Shown: positions 17,833 to 27,045 of the stretch, piece after piece
How the letters are laid out: each line of letters begins with the position of its first letter
How positions within the stretch are numbered: position 1 is the first letter of the stretch
Source: an uncultured Pelagibacteraceae bacterium
GTDB taxonomy: Bacteria > Pseudomonadota > Alphaproteobacteria > Pelagibacterales > Pelagibacteraceae
DNA: 64,000 nucleotides
Assembly: GCA_902628525.1 (NCBI GenBank)
Contig: CACOMZ010000001.1
Coordinates: 62,001 to 126,000, forward strand
Direction: 5' to 3'
Position numbers and translations under genes: made by a program
Notes under the pieces: generated by a model
What the model was told of the DNA's origin: nothing
Databases searched by the model: none
Seen by the model: only the letters and a program-made list of their open reading frames with translations

Positions 17833-18871
17833 TTTAGTTTTATACTCTGGTATTTTGATTTTTGGTTTAGCAGCCCCATTCCTCTTTCCAGCTTTTAAAG
17901 TTCAGTTATCTATACTTTGTGTATTAATTGTTCTTGCGACTACATGGAATATCCAAGGTGGTGAGATGGGATATAATTCATTTGGAAATATTTTGTTTTA
18001 TGGTCTCGGAATGTATCTTTGTGCATCTGTTCAGGTTGGAATGTTTTTTCCATTAGCAGAATGGACAGAGAGCGGCGGTGAAAAAACATTTGTACATACA
18101 CCAACCCAGTTTTTTCAAGGAATGGCTGTTGGTCTGGTCGTTGCCGCTATAGTTCCAACTATTGTTGCTGGTTTAATAGGATATTCTATTCTAGGTCTAA
18201 GAGGACATTACTTTGCAATATGCACATTGGGCTTAGGTGTGGCAGCAGGTGAAATATCTGGTGGTATAGAAATTATTGGAGCAGGTCAAGGTTTTACCAC
18301 ACCACCATTTCCAGACGTTGGTAGTTTAGAAGCTAGAGGAGAATTTTTTTATTTCTTAAGTTTCTTTACTTTAATTTTGACATTTATTGCAGTGCGTTCA
18401 ATTTATTCTACGAGATTCAAATTAATACTTAATGCTATCAGAGATAATGAAGACAAAGCTGAGGCAATGGGTATTGAAACAATGAAATATAAAATTATTG
18501 GCTGGATGATCTCAGCTTTCTTTTGTGGATTGGCTGGTGGAATAATGGGTGGCCTAGTTGGTTACATTGACTCTACAGACGTTGCATTTGATGGAAGAGA
18601 GATGGGAGTATTCATGGTACTAATGGCAATACTTGGAGGTAAAGGAACTCTTTGGGGCCCAATTATTGGTGCAACTATATTTCACATTTTTAAAGAAGGC
18701 TTTTGGACATTCTTTTTGGGTTGGCAGTATGTTGCTCTAGGAGTTTTGATTGTTGTGATTGTGATTTATTTCCCAGAAGGAATTATGGGATGGCTTAGAG
18801 AAAAATATCCAGAACGATTTGGTGAAGTAATTGATGAAAAAGATCGTAAAGCACAGGTAGAACTTAAATGA
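17819..18871 (+). CDS. livM: Branched-chain amino-acid-type ABC permease LivM
   Basis: This is the second membrane subunit of the first LIV importer. The 350-residue polytopic protein contains G-x-MGYNSFGNILFYG (about residues 48-62), the LRGHYFAICTLGLGVA segment and the coupling loop LNAIRDNEDKAEAMGIET near residue 205. It ends with the LivM-like P-E-G-I-MG motif and a charged tail. It overlaps the 60-residue gene at its start and livG by 4 bases at its end. Confidence 0.95.
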   Translation: MNKNNLVLYSGILIFGLAAPFLFPAFKVQLSILCVLIVLATTWNIQGGEMGYNSFGNILFYGLGMYLCASVQVGMFFPLAEWTESGGEKTFVHTPTQFFQGMAVGLVVAAIVPTIVAGLIGYSILGLRGHYFAICTLGLGVAAGEISGGIEIIGAGQGFTTPPFPDVGSLEARGEFFYFLSFFTLILTFIAVRSIYSTRFKLILNAIRDNEDKAEAMGIETMKYKIIGWMISAFFCGLAGGIMGGLVGYIDSTDVAFDGREMGVFMVLMAILGGKGTLWGPIIGATIFHIFKEGFWTFFLGWQYVALGVLIVVIVIYFPEGIMGWLREKYPERFGEVIDEKDRKAQVELK

Positions 18872-19608
18872 GTATTTTAGAAGTTAGTAACGTTAGTAAA
18901 TCGTTTGGTGGTGTTAAAGCTAACGTTGATATTTCAATGAATGTAGAAAAGGGTAAGATAGTTGGATTAATTGGGCCAAATGGTTCAGGAAAAACTACAT
19001 TATTTAATTCGATTGTAGGGACTTACCCAATAGATAATGGATCCATAAAATTTAATGGAAAAGAAGTTTCTGAGTTACCAGTCCCTGTAATTGCTAAGTT
19101 AGGTTTATTGAGAACTTTTCAGCAAACAAGAATTTATGGAAAGCTTAATTGTATAGAAAATATGCTTATTAGTCATAAAGGTAGTGACGCAGATTTAATG
19201 AAAATATTTTCAAAAATTCCTCAAGAATTAACAGACAAAGCTGAAAATTTATTAAATTTTGTAGGGTTATTTCAAAAAAGAAAGCTTAGAGCAGGAGATC
19301 TGTCTTTTGGTCAGCAAAAATTACTAGAGCTTGCTATGGCATTAATGAATGAACCAGAGATGTTATTACTAGATGAGCCCACAGCTGGAATTAATCCGAC
19401 ACTGATAAATGGTATTATTGATAGATTAATTAAAGTTAACCAGGATTTTGGAATTACTCTTTTGGTTATTGAACACAATATGAGAGTGATTATGCAATTA
19501 GCAGAAAATATTTTTTGTTTAGCACATGGAAAAATGTTAGCTAATGGTACACCTGAGGAAATTAAGAATGACAAGCGTGTTATCGATGCATATTTGGGGG
19601 CACAATAA
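18868..19608 (+). CDS. livG: LIV-type ABC ATPase LivG
   Basis: This cytosolic ATPase subunit powers the LIV importer. The 246-residue protein has Walker A GPNGSGKTT (about residues 35-43), signature LSFGQQKLLE, Walker B LLLDEPTAGINP and the H-loop VIEHNM. The LSFGQ variant signature is normal for LivG. It overlaps livM by 4 bases and livF by one base. It should pair with LivF as the heterodimeric ATPase. Confidence 0.95.
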   Translation: MSILEVSNVSKSFGGVKANVDISMNVEKGKIVGLIGPNGSGKTTLFNSIVGTYPIDNGSIKFNGKEVSELPVPVIAKLGLLRTFQQTRIYGKLNCIENMLISHKGSDADLMKIFSKIPQELTDKAENLLNFVGLFQKRKLRAGDLSFGQQKLLELAMALMNEPEMLLLDEPTAGINPTLINGIIDRLIKVNQDFGITLLVIEHNMRVIMQLAENIFCLAHGKMLANGTPEEIKNDKRVIDAYLGAQ

Positions 19609-20393
19609 TGGCAAACCAATACGAAGTTTTAGGTAAGGCTCCAACTGCAGACGATTTAAAAAAATTATCTCCTAATGAAATTCATTTAACAATTAAAAAT
19701 TTAAATGCAGGTTATGGTAAAATGGAAATTCTGCATAATTTTGATTTATTTGTAAATAAAGCACAATCATTATGTTTGATTGGTCCAAATGGTGCTGGAA
19801 AGTCCACTATTCTTCACTCAATATATGGTTTTACAAATATTTTTTCTGGTCAAATTGAACTTGAGGGAAAAGAAATAACAAATCTTACACCTGCTGAAAA
19901 ATTAAAGTCTGTTGGGATAGCTTATATATTGCAGGATAACTCTGTATTTCCAGATATGACAGTAGAAGAAAACTTATTAATGGGAGGATATATAAAAGAA
20001 AAAACAGATGAGTCATTTGAAGAGGCTGAGAGAATTTTTGAAAAGTATGAAAGGCTAAGAAATAGAAGAAACCAACCCGCAAAAGTTTTATCTGGTGGGG
20101 AGAGAAGACTTTTAGAGATATCAAGAGCCTTAGTAATGAAACCTTCAGTGCTTTTAGTTGATGAGCCTTCAATAGGACTTGAACCCAGATATATTGAAAT
20201 GGTTTTTGAAATATTAAGAGATCTTCAAGAGAATGAAAAAAAAACAATTATACTTGTAGAGCAAAATGCAAAAAAAGGTTTAGAGTTTGCTGACATTGGA
20301 TACGTTCTAGTATCAGGTCAAACTGCAATAGCTGGAAAAGGTGATGATTTACTTAAAAACCCTGATGTTGGAAGACTGTTTCTTGGTGGTTAA
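19608..20393 (+). CDS. livF: LIV-type ABC ATPase LivF with N-terminal extension
   Basis: This is the second ATPase subunit of the first LIV importer. The 261-residue protein has Walker A GPNGAGKST, signature LSGGERRLLE, Walker B LLVDEPSIGLEP and the LVEQNAK H/Q-loop region. About 26 residues precede the usual LivF start (the ATPase domain begins near LTIKNLNAGYG), including a PTADDLKKLSPNE stretch absent from the second LivF in this window. It overlaps livG and azlC by one base each. Confidence 0.94.
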   Translation: MANQYEVLGKAPTADDLKKLSPNEIHLTIKNLNAGYGKMEILHNFDLFVNKAQSLCLIGPNGAGKSTILHSIYGFTNIFSGQIELEGKEITNLTPAEKLKSVGIAYILQDNSVFPDMTVEENLLMGGYIKEKTDESFEEAERIFEKYERLRNRRNQPAKVLSGGERRLLEISRALVMKPSVLLVDEPSIGLEPRYIEMVFEILRDLQENEKKTIILVEQNAKKGLEFADIGYVLVSGQTAIAGKGDDLLKNPDVGRLFLGG

Positions 20394-21097
20394 TGGTCAG
20401 CAAAAAATATTATTTTAAAGGATACAGGTCTATCCTTACTCATGATAGTCCAGCAATTGCTCTTACCTGTTGTTTCATTGCAATTGGAGCACTTTTTAAA
20501 AATCTAGGTTTTAATATTCAAGAAAGTATCTTTTCTACAGTTTTAACATACGCTTTGCCTGGCTCTTTAGTTATGGCTGAGTCTATGTTGATAGGTGCTT
20601 CTCTATTAAATATTTTTTTAGCTGTTTGGTTTGTTAATGCTCGACTATACCCTATGGCTGTATCTTTGTTTCCTTTAATGATGCATAAAAGCCAACCTAA
20701 GTGGAAATATTACTTCTCTTGTCACTTTATTGCAGTTTCTGCTTGGTTAATAATGAAAAGTAATTATAAAAAAATACCAAAAGAGTACAGGATTGATTAT
20801 TGGATTGGAATAGGTAGTGCCACTGTAAGCGTATCTGTAATCGGTACATTTATTGGATTTTCTTTTTCTGAATATTTGAACAAAGATATGATGATGGGCT
20901 TAGCAATTCTTAATCCAGTTTACTTTCTATGTATGATGGTTGGAGCCGCAAAAACTATTCAAATTACTTTGTCAGTTGTACTAGGTTTAATTTTAGGTCC
21001 AATTATTTATTTATTATCGCCTGAATGGTCAATTTTATTAGCAGGCATTATAGGCGGGACCGTCGCTTATTTGTTAGGAGAATATAATGTCAGCTAA
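20393..21097 (+). CDS. azlC: AzlC-family branched-chain amino-acid exporter, large subunit
   Basis: AzlC forms, with AzlD, a two-component exporter of branched-chain amino acids (4-azaleucine resistance family). The 234-residue membrane protein shows the family start (H-D-SPAIAL), several helices and a central SCHFIAVSAWLI segment. It starts on the last base of livF and overlaps azlD by 11 bases. Coupling an exporter to a LIV importer operon suggests control of an internal amino-acid pool, or that the pair accompanies uptake of the same solute; this is inference. Confidence 0.88.
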   Translation: MVSKKYYFKGYRSILTHDSPAIALTCCFIAIGALFKNLGFNIQESIFSTVLTYALPGSLVMAESMLIGASLLNIFLAVWFVNARLYPMAVSLFPLMMHKSQPKWKYYFSCHFIAVSAWLIMKSNYKKIPKEYRIDYWIGIGSATVSVSVIGTFIGFSFSEYLNKDMMMGLAILNPVYFLCMMVGAAKTIQITLSVVLGLILGPIIYLLSPEWSILLAGIIGGTVAYLLGEYNVS

Positions 21098-21410
21098 TAT
21101 CGTTTATGCAATTTTAGTTACATCTTTAGCAACTTTTTTATCAAGATTCTTAGGCGCTGTTACATCTCAAGGTATAAAAGAAACATCTAAATTATTTAAA
21201 TGGTTTAATTGTTTAGCTTATGCGACTTTGGCAGCATTAATTGCGAGAACCATAATTTTTCCTGCTGGTATTTTAATGGACGCAAGCTATTCAAGCAGGT
21301 TATCAGTGGTTTTATTATCTGTATTTGTATTTTTTATTTCAAAGAAAAATTTTGTCTATCCAACTATTTTCTCAGCTATTTGTATGGCAGTTATAAATAA
21401 TTACATTTAA
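21087..21410 (+). CDS. azlD: AzlD-family small membrane subunit
   Basis: AzlD is the small integral partner of AzlC. The 107-residue product has three to four hydrophobic helices with the family pattern T-F-L-SRFLGA near the start and LAYATLAALIART in the middle. It overlaps azlC by 11 bases and ends the operon. The call rests on hydropathy, length and pairing with azlC. Confidence 0.85.
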   Translation: MSANIVYAILVTSLATFLSRFLGAVTSQGIKETSKLFKWFNCLAYATLAALIARTIIFPAGILMDASYSSRLSVVLLSVFVFFISKKNFVYPTIFSAICMAVINNYI

Positions 21411-21450
21411 TTAAAATTGATTTATAGAATAAGGTAAAATAAAATTTAGT

Positions 21451-22362
21451 ATGCAAAATATTAAAGGAATAGAAATAGCTAAACACGATAAGTCAAATAG
21501 GATTATCAAAATAAGTTTAGAAAATGAAATTATTGATAAATTAATCTTTCCTTTTAATAAATTCGATTTAACAGCATTAGAGCTAAGACCGTTCACAAGA
21601 TTTACTATAGCAAAAAGCTTAGATGATTTAACAAATAATAAATTAAGTGAATTGATGAATTCGATTATAAGAGATAGATCGACTGGATGTTTTATGATTG
21701 GCCCTAAAAATATAACTTCGAAGATTAATGATACTTTCTTAGTAAAACTTTCAACTGCAATTGCTCATTTAATTGGTGTACCTAATCATGATGCTATGAC
21801 AGGAAAATATTATGCAAGGTTTCAAGTAAAACATGAGGACAGTAGTGACTCTTATTTAAGAAAGGCTTATAGAAATATGGATCTTCATACAGATGGAACG
21901 TATGTAAAAGAAGTTACAGACTGGTTAATTATGACAAAAATTGATGAACAAAATGTGGAAGGGGGAGAAACAGCAATGTTACACCTTGATGACTGGGAAC
22001 ATTGTGATGATTTATATGAAGATCCCGTTGGAAAGCAAAATTTTGTATGGGGATCACCTAAAAGTAAAAATATTGATTATAAAGTTGAGCATCCAGTTTT
22101 TTCAAGTGATAAAGAGGGAAGGCCAACAATATCTTACATTGACCAATTCCCTGAGCCACAAAATATGGAGCAAGGAAATTTTTTACAGAGATTATCTGAT
22201 GGTTTAGAGGAGAGTAAAAACAAAATTGTTACCAAATTACCAGTCGGCTATTCTGTAATCGCTAATAATTATTTTTGGCTTCATGGTAGAAAACCTTTTA
22301 AAGAAAATACTGAATTAAGTAGGGAATTACTAAGAATTAGAGGTTCTTTTTTTGTTAATTAA
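21451..22362 (+). CDS. glaH: Glutarate 2-hydroxylase GlaH (CsiD family)
   Basis: GlaH is an Fe(II)/2-oxoglutarate dioxygenase that hydroxylates glutarate to L-2-hydroxyglutarate in lysine/cadaverine breakdown. The 303-residue product is slightly shorter than E. coli CsiD (325). It keeps the CsiD hallmarks: YYARFQVK, H146-x-D148 in DLHTDGTYV, KIDEQNVEGGET, YIDQFPEPQ and the distal LHGRKPF histidine. Normal partners (2-hydroxyglutarate oxidase LhgO, GabT/GabD) are not in the window. It sits upstream of a ProC-like gene and a second LIV importer, which might bring in a lysine-derived or dicarboxylate compound. Confidence 0.92.
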   Translation: MQNIKGIEIAKHDKSNRIIKISLENEIIDKLIFPFNKFDLTALELRPFTRFTIAKSLDDLTNNKLSELMNSIIRDRSTGCFMIGPKNITSKINDTFLVKLSTAIAHLIGVPNHDAMTGKYYARFQVKHEDSSDSYLRKAYRNMDLHTDGTYVKEVTDWLIMTKIDEQNVEGGETAMLHLDDWEHCDDLYEDPVGKQNFVWGSPKSKNIDYKVEHPVFSSDKEGRPTISYIDQFPEPQNMEQGNFLQRLSDGLEESKNKIVTKLPVGYSVIANNYFWLHGRKPFKENTELSRELLRIRGSFFVN

Positions 22363-22394
22363 TTAAATAATATCAATATAAAGTAACCAAATTT

Positions 22395-23162
22395 ATGAAA
22401 TTAGGATTTATTGGTACTGGGAAAATAGCATCTTCTGTAATAACTGGAATATGTAAATCTAAAATTAAATTTAATAAGATTTTAGTTTCAGCAAGAAACA
22501 AAACAGTAGCTCAAAATCTAAATAAAAAATTTAAAAAAGTAACTATTGCTAAAAATAATCAGCAAATTGTAGATGACTGTAATTGGGTTTTTCTTTCAGT
22601 AACCCCAAGTGTTGGAGAAAAAATCATTAAAAATTTAAAATTCAAATCTAAACAAACTATTATTAGTTTTATCTCTACTATAACTTTGGCTCGATTAAAA
22701 AAGGATATTAAAGTTAGAGCACAGATCGTTAGAGCTATTCCATTACCTCCAATATCGTTAAAAAAAGGCCCTGTTCCTATTTGTCCACCAAATAGAAAAG
22801 TAAAGGAATTTTTCAATCATCTTGGAACAACAGTAGAAATCAAAAACGAAAAATCCTCAATAAATTTTTGGTCTACTTCAGGCATGATGGCTCCTTTTTA
22901 TGAGTTATTAAGAGTTATGACAGATTGGTTAGTCAAACGTGGAGTAAAAAGAGATAATGCACAAAAATATATAACATCTTTATTTTTGGCTTTATCTGAG
23001 GATGCTGTAGTCAATTCAAAATTAAATTTAAAACATTTGGTAAAAGAATCTCAAACACCAAAAGGATTAAATGAACAAGGAGTGAGAGAGCTCACAAAAG
23101 CAAAATTTTACAAGTCAATCGAAAAAACATTAAACAGTATCCATAAAAGATTAAGCAAATAA
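22395..23162 (+). CDS. Divergent ProC-like NAD(P)-dependent reductase
   Basis: This resembles pyrroline-5-carboxylate reductase: an N-terminal Rossmann motif LGFIGTGKIASS and a VRAIPLPP segment corresponding to the usual VRAMPNTP. The C-terminal dimerisation domain has ESQTPKGLNEQGV in place of the typical VTSPGGTT loop that contacts substrate. At 255 residues it is near normal length. The altered substrate loop suggests a substrate other than pyrroline-5-carboxylate, perhaps a related cyclic imine. It starts 32 bases after glaH and ends 5 bases before a LivG gene, so it probably shares their operon. Confidence 0.75.
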   Translation: MKLGFIGTGKIASSVITGICKSKIKFNKILVSARNKTVAQNLNKKFKKVTIAKNNQQIVDDCNWVFLSVTPSVGEKIIKNLKFKSKQTIISFISTITLARLKKDIKVRAQIVRAIPLPPISLKKGPVPICPPNRKVKEFFNHLGTTVEIKNEKSSINFWSTSGMMAPFYELLRVMTDWLVKRGVKRDNAQKYITSLFLALSEDAVVNSKLNLKHLVKESQTPKGLNEQGVRELTKAKFYKSIEKTLNSIHKRLSK

Positions 23163-23167
23163 TTTAA

Positions 23168-23956
23168 ATGTCAGATAATATTTTAGAAATTAATGAATTA
23201 TCAAAATATTTTGGAGGGTTAGCTGCAGTTTCAGACTGTTCACTAAAAGTTAAGAGAGGCACCATTACAGGGATTATAGGTCCAAACGGATCTGGAAAAA
23301 CTACTTTGTTTAATTTAATAGCCGGAAATTTAAAGTCTTCATCAGGAGACGTAATTTTTAATGAAGAAAATATTACGGATATCCCGGCTCATGAATTATT
23401 TGGAAAAGGGTTATTAAGAACTTTTCAAATAGCTCACGAATTTTCAAATTTATCAGTATTAGAAAATTTAATGATGGTTCCAGCTAATCAAACTGGTGAA
23501 ACTTTATTAAATGCTTTTATTAAACCAAGCATAGTTAAAAAAGAAGAAGAGCAGATAAGGGTTAAAGCTTATGAGGTGGTTGAATTTTTAAACCTTAAAC
23601 ATCTAGCTAACGAAAGGGCAGGAAACTTATCTGGAGGACAAAAAAAATTATTAGAACTCGGTAGAACAATGATGGTTGATGCAAAACTTGTGCTCTTAGA
23701 TGAGGTGGGAGCAGGAGTTAACAGAACATTGCTTAAAGACTTGGGCACAGCTATTTTAAAATTAAATAAAGAAAAGAATTATACTTTTTGTATGATTGAA
23801 CATGACATGGATTTTATTAGTAGAATGTGTGATCCTGTTATTGTCATGGCAGAAGGATCTGTTTTATTTGAAGGAACTTCAGACGAAGTTAAAAAAAATG
23901 AAAAAGTTATAGAAAGTTATTTAGGTAGATCTAATGTTACAGGAGATAAAGCGTAA
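23168..23956 (+). CDS. livG: LIV-type ABC ATPase LivG (second importer)
   Basis: This is the ATPase of the second LIV importer. The 262-residue protein has Walker A GPNGSGKTT, the LivG-type LLRTFQIAHEF Q-loop region, signature LSGGQKKLLE, Walker B LVLLDEVGAGVNR (a valine where DEP is usual) and H-loop MIEHDM. Replacement of the DEP proline by DEV is seen in some LivG proteins and does not remove the catalytic glutamate. It is first of the livGFHM order and overlaps livF by one base. Confidence 0.93.
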   Translation: MSDNILEINELSKYFGGLAAVSDCSLKVKRGTITGIIGPNGSGKTTLFNLIAGNLKSSSGDVIFNEENITDIPAHELFGKGLLRTFQIAHEFSNLSVLENLMMVPANQTGETLLNAFIKPSIVKKEEEQIRVKAYEVVEFLNLKHLANERAGNLSGGQKKLLELGRTMMVDAKLVLLDEVGAGVNRTLLKDLGTAILKLNKEKNYTFCMIEHDMDFISRMCDPVIVMAEGSVLFEGTSDEVKKNEKVIESYLGRSNVTGDKA

Positions 23957-24663
23957 TGGCTTTTTTTGAGGGAACACAAATGACAGCTGGTTATGGAGAT
24001 GGTCCTGATATTATTAGCTCATGTAGCATAAGCGCAAATAGAGGAGAGATAGTTGCAATTTTAGGTCCTAATGGAGCGGGAAAATCTACCGCAATGAAAG
24101 CAATGTTAGGGCTTTTAAATTTAAAGTCTGGAAGTGTAACTCTTGATGGAGAGGATATTTCTAAAATTTCACCACAAGACAGAGTGAAACAAGGTATTTC
24201 ATTTGTACCTCAAACAAGAAATGTATTTGCAGAACTTACAGTTAGAGAAAACTTAGAAATTGGAGGCTTTTTAAGAGAAGAGGGTTTAGATCAAATGATA
24301 GAAAATATATACAATTTATTTCCTATATTAAGTGAAAAAAAATCTCAAATAGTTGGACAATTATCTGGTGGTCAAAGGCAACAAGTAGCTCTTGGTAGAG
24401 CATTAATGAGCGAACCTTCTGTTTTAATGTTAGATGAACCAACTGCCGGTGTTTCTCCGATCGTGATGGATGAACTATTTGAGCATATTATTAAAGTTAA
24501 AAAGACAAATGTTGCGATAATAATGGTAGAACAAAATGCTAAACAAGCTCTAAGCATATCAGATCGAGGATACGTTTTAGTAACAGGACAAAATAAATTT
24601 GAAGGATCGGGTGAAGAATTGCTAAATGATCCAGAGGTAAGACGATCGTTTTTAGGAGGATAA
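23956..24663 (+). CDS. livF: LIV-type ABC ATPase LivF (second importer)
   Basis: This is the partner ATPase of the second LIV importer. The 235-residue protein has the standard LivF length, with Walker A GPNGAGKST, Q-loop FVPQTRNVF, signature LSGGQRQQVAL, Walker B LMLDEPTAGVSP and MVEQNAK. It overlaps livG and livH by one base each, indicating strict translational coupling. Unlike the LivF at 19608 it has no N-terminal extension. Confidence 0.94.
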   Translation: MAFFEGTQMTAGYGDGPDIISSCSISANRGEIVAILGPNGAGKSTAMKAMLGLLNLKSGSVTLDGEDISKISPQDRVKQGISFVPQTRNVFAELTVRENLEIGGFLREEGLDQMIENIYNLFPILSEKKSQIVGQLSGGQRQQVALGRALMSEPSVLMLDEPTAGVSPIVMDELFEHIIKVKKTNVAIIMVEQNAKQALSISDRGYVLVTGQNKFEGSGEELLNDPEVRRSFLGG

Positions 24664-25673
24664 TGGATTTTATAAACGCAATAGTTGTTCTAACAAATTT
24701 TACAATAATACCGGCCTTAGCTTATGGATCTCAATTAGCATTAGGTGCAATTTTTGTAACTTTAATTTATGCAGTTTTGAGATTTGCAAATTTTGCTACT
24801 GGAGACATGATGTCATTTGGAACTATGTTTGCAGTGCTATTAACATATTATTTCCAATCAATTGGTTTAGGTCTTGGTTTTTTACCTACAGCACTTTTGA
24901 CAATCCCTTTTGCTATCATAATGATGATTTTATATATGCTGTTAATTGATAAATTTGTTTTTAGCTATTACAGGATAAAAAAAAGTCCTCCAGTTCAATT
25001 CGCAATGGTAAGTGTAGGTGTAATGTTTGTTACTCAAGCAATTATAAGAATTATTATAGGTCCATCTGATAGAAGATTTTTAGATGGAGAAAAATTTATT
25101 TTAAAAGCAACAGAATTTAAGGAAATGACTGGTTTAAATGAAGGTCTAACACTTAAATCAACCCAAGCAATAACAATTGTAGTAACTTTGATTATAGTTT
25201 CAATAATGTTTTGGTTTCTTAATAAAACAAAAACTGGGACCAGTATGCGAGCTTATTCAGATAATGAGGATTTAGCTTTACTTTCAGGTATAGATCCAAA
25301 AAGAGTTGTGCTTATAACTTGGGTAATTGCTGGAATTTTAGCTACTGTTGGTGGTATTTTATACGGTTTGGACAAAAGTTATCGACCATTTGTATACTTT
25401 AATAACATGTTACCTATATTTGCAGCCGCAATAGTTGGAGGAATTGGAAATCCTTTTGGAGCTTTTCTTGGTGGATATGTAATAGCTTTTGCAGAAATAC
25501 TTATAACATATGCTTATAAAAGATTTATTGCCTACTTGGTGCCTGAAAGCATGGAACCAGACTCCCTTATGCAGTTATTATCTACTGATTATAAATTTGC
25601 AGTTTCATTTTCAATTTTAGTAATAGTCTTACTGATACGACCTTCTGGGATATTTAAAGGAAAAACAATATGA
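24663..25673 (+). CDS. livH: LIV-type ABC permease LivH (second importer)
   Basis: This is a membrane subunit of the second LIV importer. The 336-residue protein has about eight helices, the LRFANFATGDMMSFG motif (about residues 38-52) and a coupling loop MRAYSDNEDLALLSGIDP. It is some 40 residues longer than the LivH at 16760, mostly from an extra hydrophilic stretch around residues 120-160. It overlaps livF by one base and livM by 4 bases. Confidence 0.93.
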   Translation: MDFINAIVVLTNFTIIPALAYGSQLALGAIFVTLIYAVLRFANFATGDMMSFGTMFAVLLTYYFQSIGLGLGFLPTALLTIPFAIIMMILYMLLIDKFVFSYYRIKKSPPVQFAMVSVGVMFVTQAIIRIIIGPSDRRFLDGEKFILKATEFKEMTGLNEGLTLKSTQAITIVVTLIIVSIMFWFLNKTKTGTSMRAYSDNEDLALLSGIDPKRVVLITWVIAGILATVGGILYGLDKSYRPFVYFNNMLPIFAAAIVGGIGNPFGAFLGGYVIAFAEILITYAYKRFIAYLVPESMEPDSLMQLLSTDYKFAVSFSILVIVLLIRPSGIFKGKTI

Positions 25674-27040
25674 GAAAGTATTCAAATATAATAGCCGCTT
25701 ATTCAATAATGCTAGTATTAATTTTATTAGTTGGGATCTTTCAATCCTGGTCAATTGCCCTAACAATTCTAAATTATTGCTTAATTTCTGCAGTTATGAC
25801 AATTGGAGCTAACATACAATGGGGTTATGCTGGACTAATAAATTTTGGAATAATGGGTTACACAGCCCTAGGTGGTTTAGCAGTTGTCCTGGTATCCGTA
25901 GATCCTGTGCAACAAGCATGGCAAGCTGGTGGATTGAATATTCTTATTTGTTTTTGGATAATTGTAGTGATGGTGGTTTTAATTCGTTACTTATTAAAAT
26001 ATTTTAATAAATCTAAATATAGAACTTACGGCATTGCATTTGTAATAATTGGCGGAATTTTGTTATTAAGATTGACTGCAACTCCAGGAATAGAAGCAAT
26101 AGAGGCAGTTGATCCTGCTAAAACAGGATTTCTTGGAGGCATGGGATTGCCAGTTTTATTCTCTTGGATAGGTGGAGCTTTTTTAGCTGGTGGTTTAGCT
26201 TTTATTGTTGGTAAAATAGCATTAGGGCTTAGAGCTGATTATTTGGCTATTGCTACATTATTAATTGCGGAAATAGTTGTTTCTATAATAAAGCATGAAG
26301 AATGGTTGGCAAGAGGTGTTAAAAATGTAATTGGTTTAAAAAGACCAGCACCTTACGAAATAGATCTTCAAACTTCACAATGGTTTATTAATTTAGTTGA
26401 GAAATTTCACTCTAAAAAACTAAGTGTGATTAATTCAATTACTGAGAGACAAGACGCTCTTAGTCAATTTGTAATTGATGCCTCTTCAGTTTACGTCAAA
26501 CTTTGTTTTACAGGATTATTTTTATCTGTCGTAATTGTTTTATTGATTGTGACACAAAAGGCTCTTTATTCACCTTGGGGAAGAAAAATGAGGGCAATAA
26601 GAGATAATGAAGAAGCAGCAAGTGCTATGGGTAAAAATATAGTTAAAGAACATTTATTTATTTTTATTTTAGGTTCGGCAATTGTTGGTATTGCTGGAGC
26701 TATGATGGTAACAAACGATGGTTTATTTACTCCAGGAAGTTATCGACCAATGAGATATACTTTTGTAATTTGGGTAATGGTAATTGTTGGTGGTACAGGA
26801 AATAATTTTGGCGCAATATTAGGTGGTTTTGTAGTTTGGTTCTTATGGGTAGAGGCTGCTCCGATTGCTTTATTTTTAATAAACTTTTTTACATCACACT
26901 TACCCGAAACAAACTCAGTTAGAGTTCATTTAATTGAAAGTGCACCATATTTCAGGTTTTTAGTAATCGGTATAGGGTTGTTAACAATTATGAGGTATAG
27001 ACCAAAAGGTATACTTCCAGAAAAAATAGAAATAAAGTAG
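25670..27040 (+). CDS. livM: LIV-type ABC permease LivM (second importer, long form)
   Basis: This is the second membrane subunit of the importer. At 456 residues it is about 100 longer than a typical LivM. The extra length comes from additional hydrophobic segments around residues 75-130 and an amphipathic insert around residues 225-270, before the coupling loop MRAIRDNEEAASAMGKN. The N-terminal INFGIMGYTALGG and C-terminal RPKGILPE motifs are normal. It overlaps livH by 4 bases. A 23-residue gene follows it after 5 bases. Confidence 0.92.
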   Translation: MRKYSNIIAAYSIMLVLILLVGIFQSWSIALTILNYCLISAVMTIGANIQWGYAGLINFGIMGYTALGGLAVVLVSVDPVQQAWQAGGLNILICFWIIVVMVVLIRYLLKYFNKSKYRTYGIAFVIIGGILLLRLTATPGIEAIEAVDPAKTGFLGGMGLPVLFSWIGGAFLAGGLAFIVGKIALGLRADYLAIATLLIAEIVVSIIKHEEWLARGVKNVIGLKRPAPYEIDLQTSQWFINLVEKFHSKKLSVINSITERQDALSQFVIDASSVYVKLCFTGLFLSVVIVLLIVTQKALYSPWGRKMRAIRDNEEAASAMGKNIVKEHLFIFILGSAIVGIAGAMMVTNDGLFTPGSYRPMRYTFVIWVMVIVGGTGNNFGAILGGFVVWFLWVEAAPIALFLINFFTSHLPETNSVRVHLIESAPYFRFLVIGIGLLTIMRYRPKGILPEKIEIK

Positions 27041-27045
27041 CTTTT

